DNA of 5,831 bases from Alphaproteobacteria bacterium (GTDB taxonomy: Bacteria > Pseudomonadota > Alphaproteobacteria > ATCC43930 > CGMCC-115725): NCBI GenBank assembly GCA_017353855.1, contig JAFMSA010000296.1:1-5831 (forward strand). Reading direction: 5' to 3'. A model generated the notes under the pieces. The model had not been told where the DNA came from. It did not search any database and saw only the letters and a program-made list of their open reading frames with translations. Below, piece after piece: positions 1 through 5,373 of this stretch (positions within the stretch are counted from its first letter, which is position 1; each line of letters opens with the position of its first letter). The translations under genes and the position numbers were made by a program.

Positions 1-493
1 AACGCGGCGGCCAGCCGGGTCCGCCACCGCGTGCGCCGCCGGCAAAGGACCACCCGCGGAACAGCCTGACCGCGAAATAGATCAACAGTCCGATGATCAG
101 AAGCTGTAGCAGACCGCCGAGCATCGATCCTCCCGCGGCGGCACCGCCCGCCGCGTGGCCGCTGTGGCCAAACAGCCAGGCACCGAACAACCCCCCGGCC
201 AGTCCGGTCAGGAACGGGTGTCGCTGAAAGAAGCTGCCGCCTCCGTAGACCGGAGAAGGCGCCGCCGGTGCAAACCCGGGCTGGCGGGGGGTCTGCGGCG
301 ACGGCGTGAGGCTCCGGCTCAGCGGCTGCGCGCCGTTGTTCTCGTAGCTTCGCAATCCCCTGCTGCCCATGCTCGATGGCCGGCCGCCATAGGAGCTGCC
401 CGCCCGCGCCTCGGCTATTGCGGGCGCAAGCGCCAGGTTGACGCTAAAGAAGAGCGCCAGTAGAATGCGCCAGTTGAGCAGCCGTTTCGCCAT
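1..493 (-). CDS. Tim44-like domain protein, N-terminal part (3' end outside window)
   Basis: I translated this by hand: 164 codons are open from an ATG at 493 to the window edge without a stop, so the C-terminus is missing. Residues 1-31 look like a Sec signal peptide: basic start (MAKRLLNWR), hydrophobic core about 10-27, and a likely cleavage site near AEARA. A Ser/Pro/Gly/Gln-rich low-complexity stretch follows (about 32-90), including SSMGSRGLRSY. Two hydrophobic segments come next, a Gly-rich one about 93-112 and a clear membrane helix about 124-145 (LLQLLIIGLLIYFAVRLF), then a Gly-rich stretch. This is the characteristic front half of alphaproteobacterial proteins annotated as Tim44-like; the Tim44 domain itself would lie beyond base 1 and is not seen. 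The role is uncertain, probably membrane-associated. The Shine-Dalgarno is weak (GACGGGG upstream). It is divergent from hsp20. Confidence 0.72.
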   Translation of the reverse strand, partial: MAKRLLNWRILLALFFSVNLALAPAIAEARAGSSYGGRPSSMGSRGLRSYENNGAQPLSRSLTPSPQTPRQPGFAPAAPSPVYGGGSFFQRHPFLTGLAGGLFGAWLFGHSGHAAGGAAAGGSMLGGLLQLLIIGLLIYFAVRLFRGWSFAGGARGGGPGWPPR

Positions 494-658
494 TGTTGCG
501 CCCCGTCCAAATGCCCGTGGGAGAATAAGGCCGACTTGATATGGGTGTTCATAGCAGCGCACGGAACCTCCCCGCCAGCAATATCGTGATCGATTAGTTT
601 ACTATTCGCGTGTCGCGGCAAGCCGCAAATAACGAGAGGTGCACGAGCGACACGCTCG

Positions 659-690
659 CTTGATTGTCGCCCCGATTGGCACCAAATAAT
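659..690 (+). promoter_or_regulatory. Candidate promoter of hsp20
   Basis: CTTGATT at 659-665 can serve as a -35. Either AATAAT at 685-690 (19-base spacer, 5 of 6 to the sigma-70 -10) or CCAAAT at 682-687 (18 bases after CTTGA, loosely like the alphaproteobacterial RpoH pattern CTTG-N17/18-CCATNT) can serve as the -10. Either would start transcription near 697. That leaves a leader of roughly 75 nt that begins just before the folded elements at 709-766. The match is modest and the sigma factor cannot be decided from sequence. Confidence 0.38.
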
Positions 691-708
691 CCCCGCAGGA
701 TGCACGAT

Positions 709-773
709 CTGCAACCGCGCGCCGCACCCTGGGCCGGTCGCAGAGTCTCGCTCGAGGCAGAGGAGAAACATGC
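709..773 (+). promoter_or_regulatory. Putative ROSE-like RNA thermometer in the hsp20 leader
   Basis: Two adjacent hairpins fill the leader. The first pairs 709-717 with 735-743 (CTGC/GCAG and ACCG/CGGT around one A-C mismatch). The second pairs 746-749 and 751-753 with 760-766: seven base pairs, a single bulged G at 750, and the 6-nt loop GAGGCA. Its 3' strand GAGGAGA contains the AGGAG ribosome binding site of hsp20 (761-765, 8 nt before the ATG). Its 5' strand contains UCGCU (748-752). ROSE elements (repression of heat shock gene expression) are known from leaders of alphaproteobacterial small heat-shock genes. In them a UYGCU motif pairs with the Shine-Dalgarno around a bulged G and the stem melts on warming. 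Motif, bulge, position and downstream gene all agree; folding is by eye only. Confidence 0.62.
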
Positions 774-1226
774 ATGTCGCGACTGTCGCTGTTCAACTCA
801 CCCCTGCTGTTGGGGTTTGACCACTTCGAGCGCGCGCTCGACCGGGTCAGCAAAGTCTCTTCCGACGGATATCCGCCCTACAATATCGAGCAACTTAGTG
901 AAAACGCTCTACGGATCACTCTTGCGGTGGCCGGCTTCATGATGAGCGACTTGAGCATAACGGTCGAGGACAACCAGCTGGTGGTGCGCGGCAAGCAGAC
1001 CGACGACACTGGGCGCGTTTATCTTCACCGCGGCATTGCGGCGCGTCAGTTTCAGCGCTCGTTCGTGCTCGCCGAAGGCATCGAGGTAAAGGGTGCCTGG
1101 CTTGACAATGGCCTGTTGCACATCGATTTAGTGCGTCCCCAGATCGAGAGTCGCGTGCATACGGTCGAAATCAGGAGCGCCGAGACGGCCTCGCCGAAAC
1201 GCGCGCCGGTCGGCTCCGGCTCCTGA
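774..1226 (+). CDS. Small heat-shock protein, Hsp20/IbpA family
   Basis: A 150-residue ATP-independent holdase chaperone that binds unfolding proteins in the cytoplasm and keeps them soluble for refolding machines. The N-terminal arm (about 1-32) leads into an alpha-crystallin domain at about 33-122: it opens with YPPYNIE (33-39), continues with strands such as LSITVEDNQLVVRG (60-73) and RQFQRSFVLAEGIEVKGAWL, and contains the hallmark A-x3-NG-x-L as AWLDNGLL (108-115). A short tail carries VEI (131-133), matching the C-terminal I-x-I motif used in oligomer assembly. Length is typical for bacterial class A (IbpA-like) members. The ATG at 774 is chosen because AGGAG at 761-765 is correctly spaced; an ATG at 770 is in another frame. 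Expression is probably temperature-controlled by the leader hairpin. It is followed after 39 bases by the DUF1150 gene, probably co-transcribed. Confidence 0.93.
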   Translation: MSRLSLFNSPLLLGFDHFERALDRVSKVSSDGYPPYNIEQLSENALRITLAVAGFMMSDLSITVEDNQLVVRGKQTDDTGRVYLHRGIAARQFQRSFVLAEGIEVKGAWLDNGLLHIDLVRPQIESRVHTVEIRSAETASPKRAPVGSGS

Positions 1227-1236
1227 CGCGGCGACC

Positions 1237-1255
1237 TCTCCGGGCCGCCCGGAGA
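1237..1255 (+). promoter_or_regulatory. Perfect hairpin between hsp20 and the DUF1150 gene
   Basis: TCTCCGGG (1237-1244) and CCCGGAGA (1248-1255) are exact reverse complements around a CCG loop: eight GC-rich base pairs starting 10 bases after the hsp20 stop. The 3' arm ends directly against AAGGA (1256-1260), the ribosome binding site of the next gene, and holds a second possible GGAG inside the stem. No T-run follows, so it is not an ordinary intrinsic terminator. It may stabilise the hsp20 message or modulate translation of the second gene; which, if either, is inference. Confidence 0.55.
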
Positions 1256-1265
1256 AAGGATAGTG

Positions 1266-1481
1266 ATGAACGAGATTGAACGAATCCGGCATATGTCGGC
1301 AAGAGAACTGGCGCTGTTTGGGATGCAGGATCTTGCCTATGTCAAACCTGTGGCCGTCGACAATACCGTAGGATACGCCGTCCACGCTGCGGACGGCACG
1401 CAAATAGCGATCCTCCCCGACCGCTCGCTGGCTTTTGCGACCGTGCGTCAACACGATTTGGAGCCGCTCAGCGTGCACTGA
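1266..1481 (+). CDS. DUF1150 family protein
   Basis: A 71-residue protein of the DUF1150 family, small alphaproteobacterial proteins without an established function. The family pattern is plain: LALFGMQDLAYVKPV (15-29), YAVHAADGTQIAIL (37-50), and the closing LAFATVRQHDLEPLSVH (55-71). There is no signal peptide or membrane helix, so it is probably cytoplasmic. The ATG at 1266 is preferred over the in-frame GTG at 1263 because AAGGA (1256-1260) sits 5 bases before it; the difference is one residue. It lies 39 bases after hsp20 with a hairpin between them and is likely in the same transcript. I recall DUF1150 genes beside Hsp20 genes in other alphaproteobacteria, which suggests a stress-related role, but that is association, not function. 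It converges on ptsN with 16 bases between stop codons. Confidence 0.85.
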   Translation: MNEIERIRHMSARELALFGMQDLAYVKPVAVDNTVGYAVHAADGTQIAILPDRSLAFATVRQHDLEPLSVH

Positions 1482-1497
1482 AGCCGGTGCGGCGCCA

Positions 1498-1962
1498 CTA
1501 CGCGGCATGTGTCGCGGTGTGATCGGTGAGCAAAGCGTAGAGAGCGTCAGCGTTATCCGTACCGCGTAACTTTTCGCAAATCGCCCGGTCGCGCAACAAC
1601 CGCGAGACGAGGGCGAGCGCTTTCAAATGGTCGGCGCCGGCGGTTTCCGGCGCCAGCAGCAGGAAGATCAGATCGACCGGCAGCTCGTCGATTGCTTCGA
1701 ATGGTATCGGGCGTTCGAGGCGGGCGAAGAGCCCATAGAGCTTGGTGAGCCCGGGGAGCTTCCCGTGCGGGATGGCGATTCCCATTCCGATGCCGGTCGT
1801 GCCGAGGCGCTCGCGTTCGCTCAGAACGTCATAAATCGTGCGCTCGTGGAGGCCCGTCGCGGTTGCGGCTCGTTTTGCAAGCTCCTGAAGTGCTTGCTTC
1901 TTGCTGGTGGCTCGCAGCTGCGCGAGGACGCTGTGCGGCGTGATCAGATCGTTGATCTCCAT
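1498..1962 (-). CDS. ptsN: PTS-Ntr EIIA component (PtsN, EIIA-Ntr)
   Basis: A 154-residue cytoplasmic phosphocarrier with a mannitol/fructose-type PTS EIIA fold. It accepts phosphate from NPr in the EI-Ntr/NPr/EIIA-Ntr chain and signals nitrogen, carbon and potassium status by binding partner proteins instead of moving sugar. The active-site histidine is His66 in GIGMGIAIPHGKLPGL, as in well-studied EIIA-Ntr. Other conserved parts are INDLITPHSVL at the N-terminus, ERLGTTGIG before the active site, and PVDLIFLLLAPETAGADHLKAL. The start is the second of two adjacent ATGs (1962), 6 bases after GGAG; the ATG at 1965 is only 3 bases from it. The frame is open upstream to 2076, but that stretch is Pro-rich and unlike the family. 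Length matches usual PtsN. It lies downstream of rpoN and hpf, a common arrangement, but is separated from hpf by about 320 bases. Confidence 0.93.
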   Translation of the reverse strand: MEINDLITPHSVLAQLRATSKKQALQELAKRAATATGLHERTIYDVLSERERLGTTGIGMGIAIPHGKLPGLTKLYGLFARLERPIPFEAIDELPVDLIFLLLAPETAGADHLKALALVSRLLRDRAICEKLRGTDNADALYALLTDHTATHAA

Positions 1963-2282
1963 CATGATCTCCGGCTGGGGATCCCCGCTTTCAGGCGGCG
2001 GCGGAAAGCCGACCAGCGGTTGACGCGGCGCGATTGCTTGGCTAGAAAACGGTTGCCGCGCAGGCGACAAGGGCACGCGGCGACGCGAAACGCCTTAAGG
2101 CCCAGCGAGGCCGGGGATCCTGCCGCGGCAATCGCCTCGGGCGCACGGGCTGGCGTCATGCGGCTGCGAAGCCGGGCCGGCCGAGTCGGGCTCGACGGAC
2201 GAGGACGCGGGCAAGCCGCCTGCTTCAGCTGGCGGTCCATGACATCCCGGTTTATCGACGGTACACGCGAGACTGGCGGGCT
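1963..2282. other. 320-base gene-free spacer between hpf and ptsN
   Basis: Open frames cross this stretch on both strands, but all give Arg/Ala/Pro-rich translations without family resemblance, so I call no gene. It contains an imperfect hairpin about 47 bases after the hpf stop (2216-2235, CCGCC/GGCGG with an inner GC/GC pair and a tetraloop), with no T-run on the minus strand. Short palindromes lie at 2121-2130 (TGCCGCGGCA) and 1977-1986 (GGGGATCCCC, 11 bases from the ptsN ATG at 1965). A weak promoter-like pair for ptsN reads TTGTCG (2070-2065) and, after 18 bases, TCTAGC (2046-2041) on the minus strand; only 3 of 6 bases match at the -10, so I do not call it separately. Confidence 0.55.
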
Positions 2283-2915
2283 TCAGGAGGAACGCTGATC
2301 CGCCCGACGCGCAGGGTCGAGTTGGGGATCGATCCACCCGATATTGCCGTCGGAGCGCCGGTAGACAAGGTTGAGTTCGCCATGCGAACGATTGCGGAAG
2401 AGTAAAACAGCGACGTCGGCGAGATCCATGTGCATAACCGCCTCGCCGACGGTCAAGTTCGGCAACTCGGTGCTCATCTCGGCAATAACTGCAGGTCCTC
2501 CGCCCTGGCCGTCGGCTTCTGCCCCCGCTGTCCCCTCGCCTCCGGTTTCCTGCTCCTCGATCGGCGCAAGCACATAGGCCATCGCGCGTTCGCTGGCAAG
2601 CGAATGGTCGCGGGCCTTGGCATGGTAGTCGCGCAGCCGCCGCTTGTAACGGCGCAACCGCTTGGCCAGGCGCTCGGCCGCCGCGTCGAATGCCGCGTAA
2701 GCCTCCGATGCCGCCGCATGCGCGTTGACCTCGATCCCGCGCCCGATATGGAACGAAACCTCAGCGCGGATCAGATGCGCCTCCTTTGAAATCACGACAT
2801 GCGCTTCGATCGCGGTTTTGAAGTACTTCTCAAGAATGGAAGTCAAGGTGGCTTCGATATGGCGGCGCAACGCATCGCCGATACCGATCTGCTTGCCCGT
2901 GGTAGTGAGCTGCAT
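2283..2915 (-). CDS. hpf: Long-form ribosome hibernation promoting factor HPF (RaiA/YfiA family)
   Basis: A 210-residue two-domain ribosome-binding protein that inactivates and preserves ribosomes in stationary phase or starvation. Residues 2-97 form the S30AE domain that sits in the decoding channel of the 30S subunit, with a strongly basic helix ERLAKRLRRYKRRLRDYHAK (81-100). A Gly/Glu/Ala-rich linker covers about 118-142. Residues about 143-198 are the C-terminal dimerisation domain of long HPFs (LTVGEAVMHMDL, AVLLFRNRSHGELNLVYRR, DGNIGWIDP), which in other bacteria joins two 70S ribosomes into a 100S dimer. Both domains are complete, unlike the short HPF of enterobacteria. The ATG at 2915 begins the conserved MQLTTTGKQIGIGDALR; GAGGG lies about 11 bases upstream, a rather distant Shine-Dalgarno. 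It is 146 bases downstream of rpoN and preceded by a strong sigma-54-type promoter match, so it may be transcribed separately by RpoN holoenzyme. Confidence 0.94.
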   Translation of the reverse strand: MQLTTTGKQIGIGDALRRHIEATLTSILEKYFKTAIEAHVVISKEAHLIRAEVSFHIGRGIEVNAHAAASEAYAAFDAAAERLAKRLRRYKRRLRDYHAKARDHSLASERAMAYVLAPIEEQETGGEGTAGAEADGQGGGPAVIAEMSTELPNLTVGEAVMHMDLADVAVLLFRNRSHGELNLVYRRSDGNIGWIDPQLDPARRADQRSS

Positions 2916-3022
2916 GGATTAAGTGCCCTCGCCGCAGGGGTTGGGCTGCCGTTGAGGCTTCCGGGAAGTGGGAACGCGTCCGCCCTCGGTCAAGCGGGTT
3001 GTGGCGGCCTGCTCTCGTTTTG

Positions 3023-3037
3023 GCATCCGGCGTGCCA
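3023..3037 (-). promoter_or_regulatory. Predicted sigma-54 (-24/-12) promoter of hpf
   Basis: Read on the minus strand, the site is TGGCACGCCGGATGC. Against the sigma-54 consensus TGGCACG-N4-TTGC it matches all fixed positions but one (A for the first T of the -12 block). The invariant GG and GC are both present at the correct distance. It begins 24 bases after the rpoN stop codon and points at hpf; the start of transcription would fall near 3011, giving a leader of roughly 95 bases. The same bases form an inverted repeat TGGCA-N7-TGCCA (3021-3037), so a different role is possible. Enhancer sites would lie in the end of rpoN; I did not identify one. Confidence 0.68.
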
Positions 3038-3061
3038 TTCGTCCGTGCGCAGTCGGTGGTT

Positions 3062-4549
3062 TCACAGCGCCGGCATTTTTTCGCGGCGTCGCTGCACCGA
3101 GGAGGGAATACGCATCGCTTCGCGGTACTTTGCAACGGTGCGGCGGGCGATGTCGACCCCGTCCTGCTGGAGCAATTCGACGATCCGCTCGTCCGACAGG
3201 GTATCGTGCGCCGGTTCGCTCTCGATCAGACTGCGGATGCGATGGCGTACCGCTTCGGCCGAATGTGCGCCGCTGCCACGCGATGCCGGGATCGAAGAGG
3301 TAAAGAAATACTTGAGCTCGTAGAGGCCGCGCGGGGTGGCCATATATTTGTTGCTCGTAACGCGGCTCACCGTGCTCTCGTGCATGCCGATCACATCGGC
3401 GATGTCGCGTAAAATCAGCGGCCGCAGCGACTGCACGCCGTGGCGGAAAAATGCGTCCTGCTGGCGGACAATTTCGCCGGCTACCTTGAGGATCGTGGTT
3501 GCCCGCTGGTGCAGTGATTTGACCAGCCAGTTTGCCGCGTGCAGCCTTTCGGTCAGGTAATCCCGCTCGGCCTTGCTTCGGGTTGCCCCACGTATTTGCG
3601 CGAAGTATCGTTGATTGACCAGCACGCGGGGCAGGGTTTCCGCGTTGAGTTCGACGAGCCAGCTGCCATCGGCTTGCGCGCGCATCAGGATGTCGGGCAC
3701 GACCGGTTGGGCGAGCGGCGGGTCGAATGCGAGCCCCGGCCGCGGGTCGAGCGATTTGATTTCTGCGATCATCTCGGCGACATCGGCGGCGTCGACCCCG
3801 CAAAGCCGAATGAGCGCGGAGATATTCCGCGTCGCGAGCAGGGGCAGATTGTCGAGCAGGGTCTGCATAGCGGGATCGAGGCGGTTGCGGTCGCGCAGCT
3901 GCAAAGCGAGGCACTCCGGCAGATTGCGTGCGAATACGCCTGGCGGATCGAATTGCTGCAGTCGCGCGAAGACAGTTTCGACCCGGCCGGACTCGCACCC
4001 GAGAAGCTGGGCCACCCCATCGAGACCGGTTCGCAGATACCCCGACTCGTCCAGCAGATCGAGAATATGCAGCCCGATCAGGCGGTCGCGAGGGTCGCCG
4101 AGATCGGTTCCGATCTGTTCGAGGAGGTGCTCGCGGAGCGTGCGGGGGCGCGTGGCGGTCTGTTCGATCTCGGGACCGTCGAGCGCCGAGCTGCGGCTTT
4201 GCCACAGATGCCGTCCGGAGCCGAGATCGGCCGAGCCGTCTCCTTCCTCTCCGGAGGTCGCGTGCCATTGTTCGGAGGCCTCTGGCGTGAACTCTACCGC
4301 GATCGCCTGCTCCAGAGGCGCCGGCGTGCTGCCGTCGGCGGCCTCGATCGCCTGCGGCGCCGCGGCTTCGTCAAGGTCCGGTTCGTGCCTGTCGAGCAGC
4401 GGGTTCTGTTGAATCTCGGCATCGACGAACTGCGTCAATTCGAGGTTCGAGAGCTGCAACATCTTTATCGCCTGTTGCAGCTGAGGCGTCATGACCAGGG
4501 CCTGCGCCTGGCGAAGCTCGAGCCGCTGTGAAAAGCCGGTCCTACTCAC
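3062..4549 (-). CDS. rpoN: RNA polymerase sigma-54 factor RpoN
   Basis: A 495-residue alternative sigma factor that directs RNA polymerase to -24/-12 promoters and needs an ATP-driven enhancer-binding activator. All parts are present. The Gln/Leu-rich region I (1-52, LELRQAQALVMTPQLQQAIKML) contacts activators. An acidic variable region II covers about 53-130. The core-binding domain is in the middle, with DPRPGLAFDPPLAQPVVPDI. The helix-turn-helix at 381-420 (RDIADVIGMHESTVSRVTSN, then KYMATPRGLYELKYFF) reads the -12. The RpoN box ARRTVAKYRE at 468-477 reads the -24. Length is normal (E. coli 477). The start is GTG at 4549, with GGAG 7 bases upstream, and the N-terminal match to the family begins within ten residues. 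It lies 23 bases after lptB. Its ribosome binding site is inside a perfect hairpin, suggesting coupling to lptB translation. Nothing essential is missing. Confidence 0.97.
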   Translation of the reverse strand: MSRTGFSQRLELRQAQALVMTPQLQQAIKMLQLSNLELTQFVDAEIQQNPLLDRHEPDLDEAAAPQAIEAADGSTPAPLEQAIAVEFTPEASEQWHATSGEEGDGSADLGSGRHLWQSRSSALDGPEIEQTATRPRTLREHLLEQIGTDLGDPRDRLIGLHILDLLDESGYLRTGLDGVAQLLGCESGRVETVFARLQQFDPPGVFARNLPECLALQLRDRNRLDPAMQTLLDNLPLLATRNISALIRLCGVDAADVAEMIAEIKSLDPRPGLAFDPPLAQPVVPDILMRAQADGSWLVELNAETLPRVLVNQRYFAQIRGATRSKAERDYLTERLHAANWLVKSLHQRATTILKVAGEIVRQQDAFFRHGVQSLRPLILRDIADVIGMHESTVSRVTSNKYMATPRGLYELKYFFTSSIPASRGSGAHSAEAVRHRIRSLIESEPAHDTLSDERIVELLQQDGVDIARRTVAKYREAMRIPSSVQRRREKMPAL

Positions 4550-4553
4550 GTCA

Positions 4554-4570
4554 CGCTCCGTAGAGGAGCG
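4554..4570 (-). promoter_or_regulatory. Hairpin covering the rpoN ribosome binding site
   Basis: On the minus strand CGCTCC (4570-4565), loop TCTAC, then GGAGCG (4559-4554) form a perfect six-base-pair stem in the 23-base lptB-rpoN spacer. The 3' arm contains the GGAG used by the rpoN GTG start at 4549. The 5' arm starts 2 bases after the lptB stop codon (4575-4573), so a ribosome finishing lptB would occupy and open the stem. That layout is typical of translational coupling; the effect is inferred and the stability was judged by eye. Confidence 0.58.
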
Positions 4571-4572
4571 GC

Positions 4573-5373
4573 TTATAGGCTAAATCTGTCACCCAGGTAA
4601 ACGCGCCTGACATCGGCGTTGGCGACGATCTCGGCGGGTTCTCCTTCCATCAGCACTCGGCCGTCGTGAAGGATGTAGGCGCGGTCGACGATCTCGAGGG
4701 TCTCGCGCACATTGTGATCGGTGATGAGAACGCCGATGCCGCGGTCCTTGAGATGAGCGACCAGATCGCGGATATCGGAAACGGCGATCGGGTCGATGCC
4801 GGCAAGGGGCTCGTCGAGGAGGATGAAATGCGGCTGCGTCGCGAGCGCTCGGGCGATTTCGCAGCGTCGCCGCTCGCCGCCGGAAAGCGCCATCGCCGGA
4901 GCTCGGCGCAGATGCGTGATCGAGAATTCGGCCAGCAGCGCATCGAGCATCGCCTCGCGCAAATCCGGCGCCGGCTCGGCGATTTCGAGAATGGCACGGA
5001 TGTTCTGCTCGACAGTGAGACCGCGAAAAATCGAGGCCTCCTGAGGCAGATAGCCGATCCCAAGGCGGGCTCGCCGGTACATCGGAAGATCAGTGATGTC
5101 GCGGCCGTCAAGGCTGACAACCCCGGTATCGGCGGCGATGAGACCTGTGATGATGTAAAAGCAAGTCGTCTTTCCCGCGCCGTTCGGGCCGAGCAGCCCG
5201 ACGACCTCGCCTCGCTGCACGCTGACGTTGACCTCGCGCAGGACCGGGCGTCTCTTGAAGCTCTTGCCGAGACCCTGTCCGCGCAGGCCGCGATTGTCGG
5301 CGACCAGCCGCGGTCGCCAATCGGCGCCGCCCGCTCTCGGCTGAGCGCGGAATTTCGGGCTTTCGCCGGTCAC
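4573..5373 (-). CDS. lptB: LPS export ABC transporter ATP-binding protein LptB
   Basis: A 266-residue cytoplasmic ATPase of the LptB2FG complex, which extracts lipopolysaccharide from the inner membrane and pushes it along the Lpt bridge. The ABC motifs are all intact: Walker A GPNGAGKTT (62-70), Q-loop Gln111 in YLPQEASIF, signature LSGGERRR (163-170), Walker B FILLDEP (183-189), D-loop AGID, and switch His220 in ITDHNVRE. LptB-specific stretches include QEASIFRGLTVEQN and the end RRVYLGDRFSL. The N-terminus is about 30 residues longer than in E. coli LptB (241 aa), polar and Arg-rich, with no recognisable role. The GTG at 5373 is taken as start because the stretch before the ABC domain has no other usable start codon and because GTGA overlaps the lptA stop, showing tight coupling. 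Its Shine-Dalgarno is weak. It could only be confused with branched-chain amino acid LivF/LivG ATPases; the neighbours exclude that. Confidence 0.96.
   Translation of the reverse strand: MTGESPKFRAQPRAGGADWRPRLVADNRGLRGQGLGKSFKRRPVLREVNVSVQRGEVVGLLGPNGAGKTTCFYIITGLIAADTGVVSLDGRDITDLPMYRRARLGIGYLPQEASIFRGLTVEQNIRAILEIAEPAPDLREAMLDALLAEFSITHLRRAPAMALSGGERRRCEIARALATQPHFILLDEPLAGIDPIAVSDIRDLVAHLKDRGIGVLITDHNVRETLEIVDRAYILHDGRVLMEGEPAEIVANADVRRVYLGDRFSL

Larger units (their letters stand above)
494..773. other. Divergent intergenic region between Tim44-like gene and hsp20
   Basis: This 280-base spacer has no convincing gene; the short open frames crossing it on either strand have no recognisable protein content. 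The part at about 520-610 is clearly AT-richer than its surroundings and may hold the promoter of the leftward gene, but I found no good -35/-10 pair there. Small inverted repeats lie at 615-626 (GCGG/CCGC) and 644-658 (CGAGCG-ACA-CGCTCG). The second abuts the candidate hsp20 -35 and could be an operator or chance. The right third is the hsp20 promoter and leader, listed separately. Confidence 0.6.

Noticed and set aside
155..463. Plus-strand open frame of 102 codons at the left end
   Set aside because: It is antisense to the Tim44-like gene, whose signal peptide, membrane helix and composition are far more protein-like; the translation is Arg-rich noise.
677..691. Possible sigma-54 site before hsp20 (TGGCACC...)
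   Set aside because: The -24 GG is present, but the -12 position reads TC instead of the invariant GC, so the site is not credible.
1977..1986. Perfect palindrome GGGGATCCCC just before the ptsN ribosome binding site
   Set aside because: Only ten bases with no loop and no second copy; in GC-rich DNA this is easily chance, and no regulator is known to fit.
1963..2076. Extension of ptsN upstream to a start at 2076, adding 38 residues
   Set aside because: The added stretch is Pro/Arg-rich and unlike PtsN proteins, whereas the ATG at 1962 has a well-placed GGAG and gives the normal length.
3021..3037. Intrinsic terminator after rpoN
   Set aside because: The stem is five base pairs and is followed by an A-run, not a T-run, on the minus strand.
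2919..4268. Long open frame of 449 codons on the minus strand overlapping rpoN
   Set aside because: The translation is Arg/Pro/Ala-rich with no family features and lies over the well-supported rpoN frame; it is a high-GC shadow.
3539..4531. Plus-strand open frame of 330 codons opposite rpoN
   Set aside because: It is antisense to conserved rpoN codons, has no recognisable domains, and reflects GC-biased third positions.
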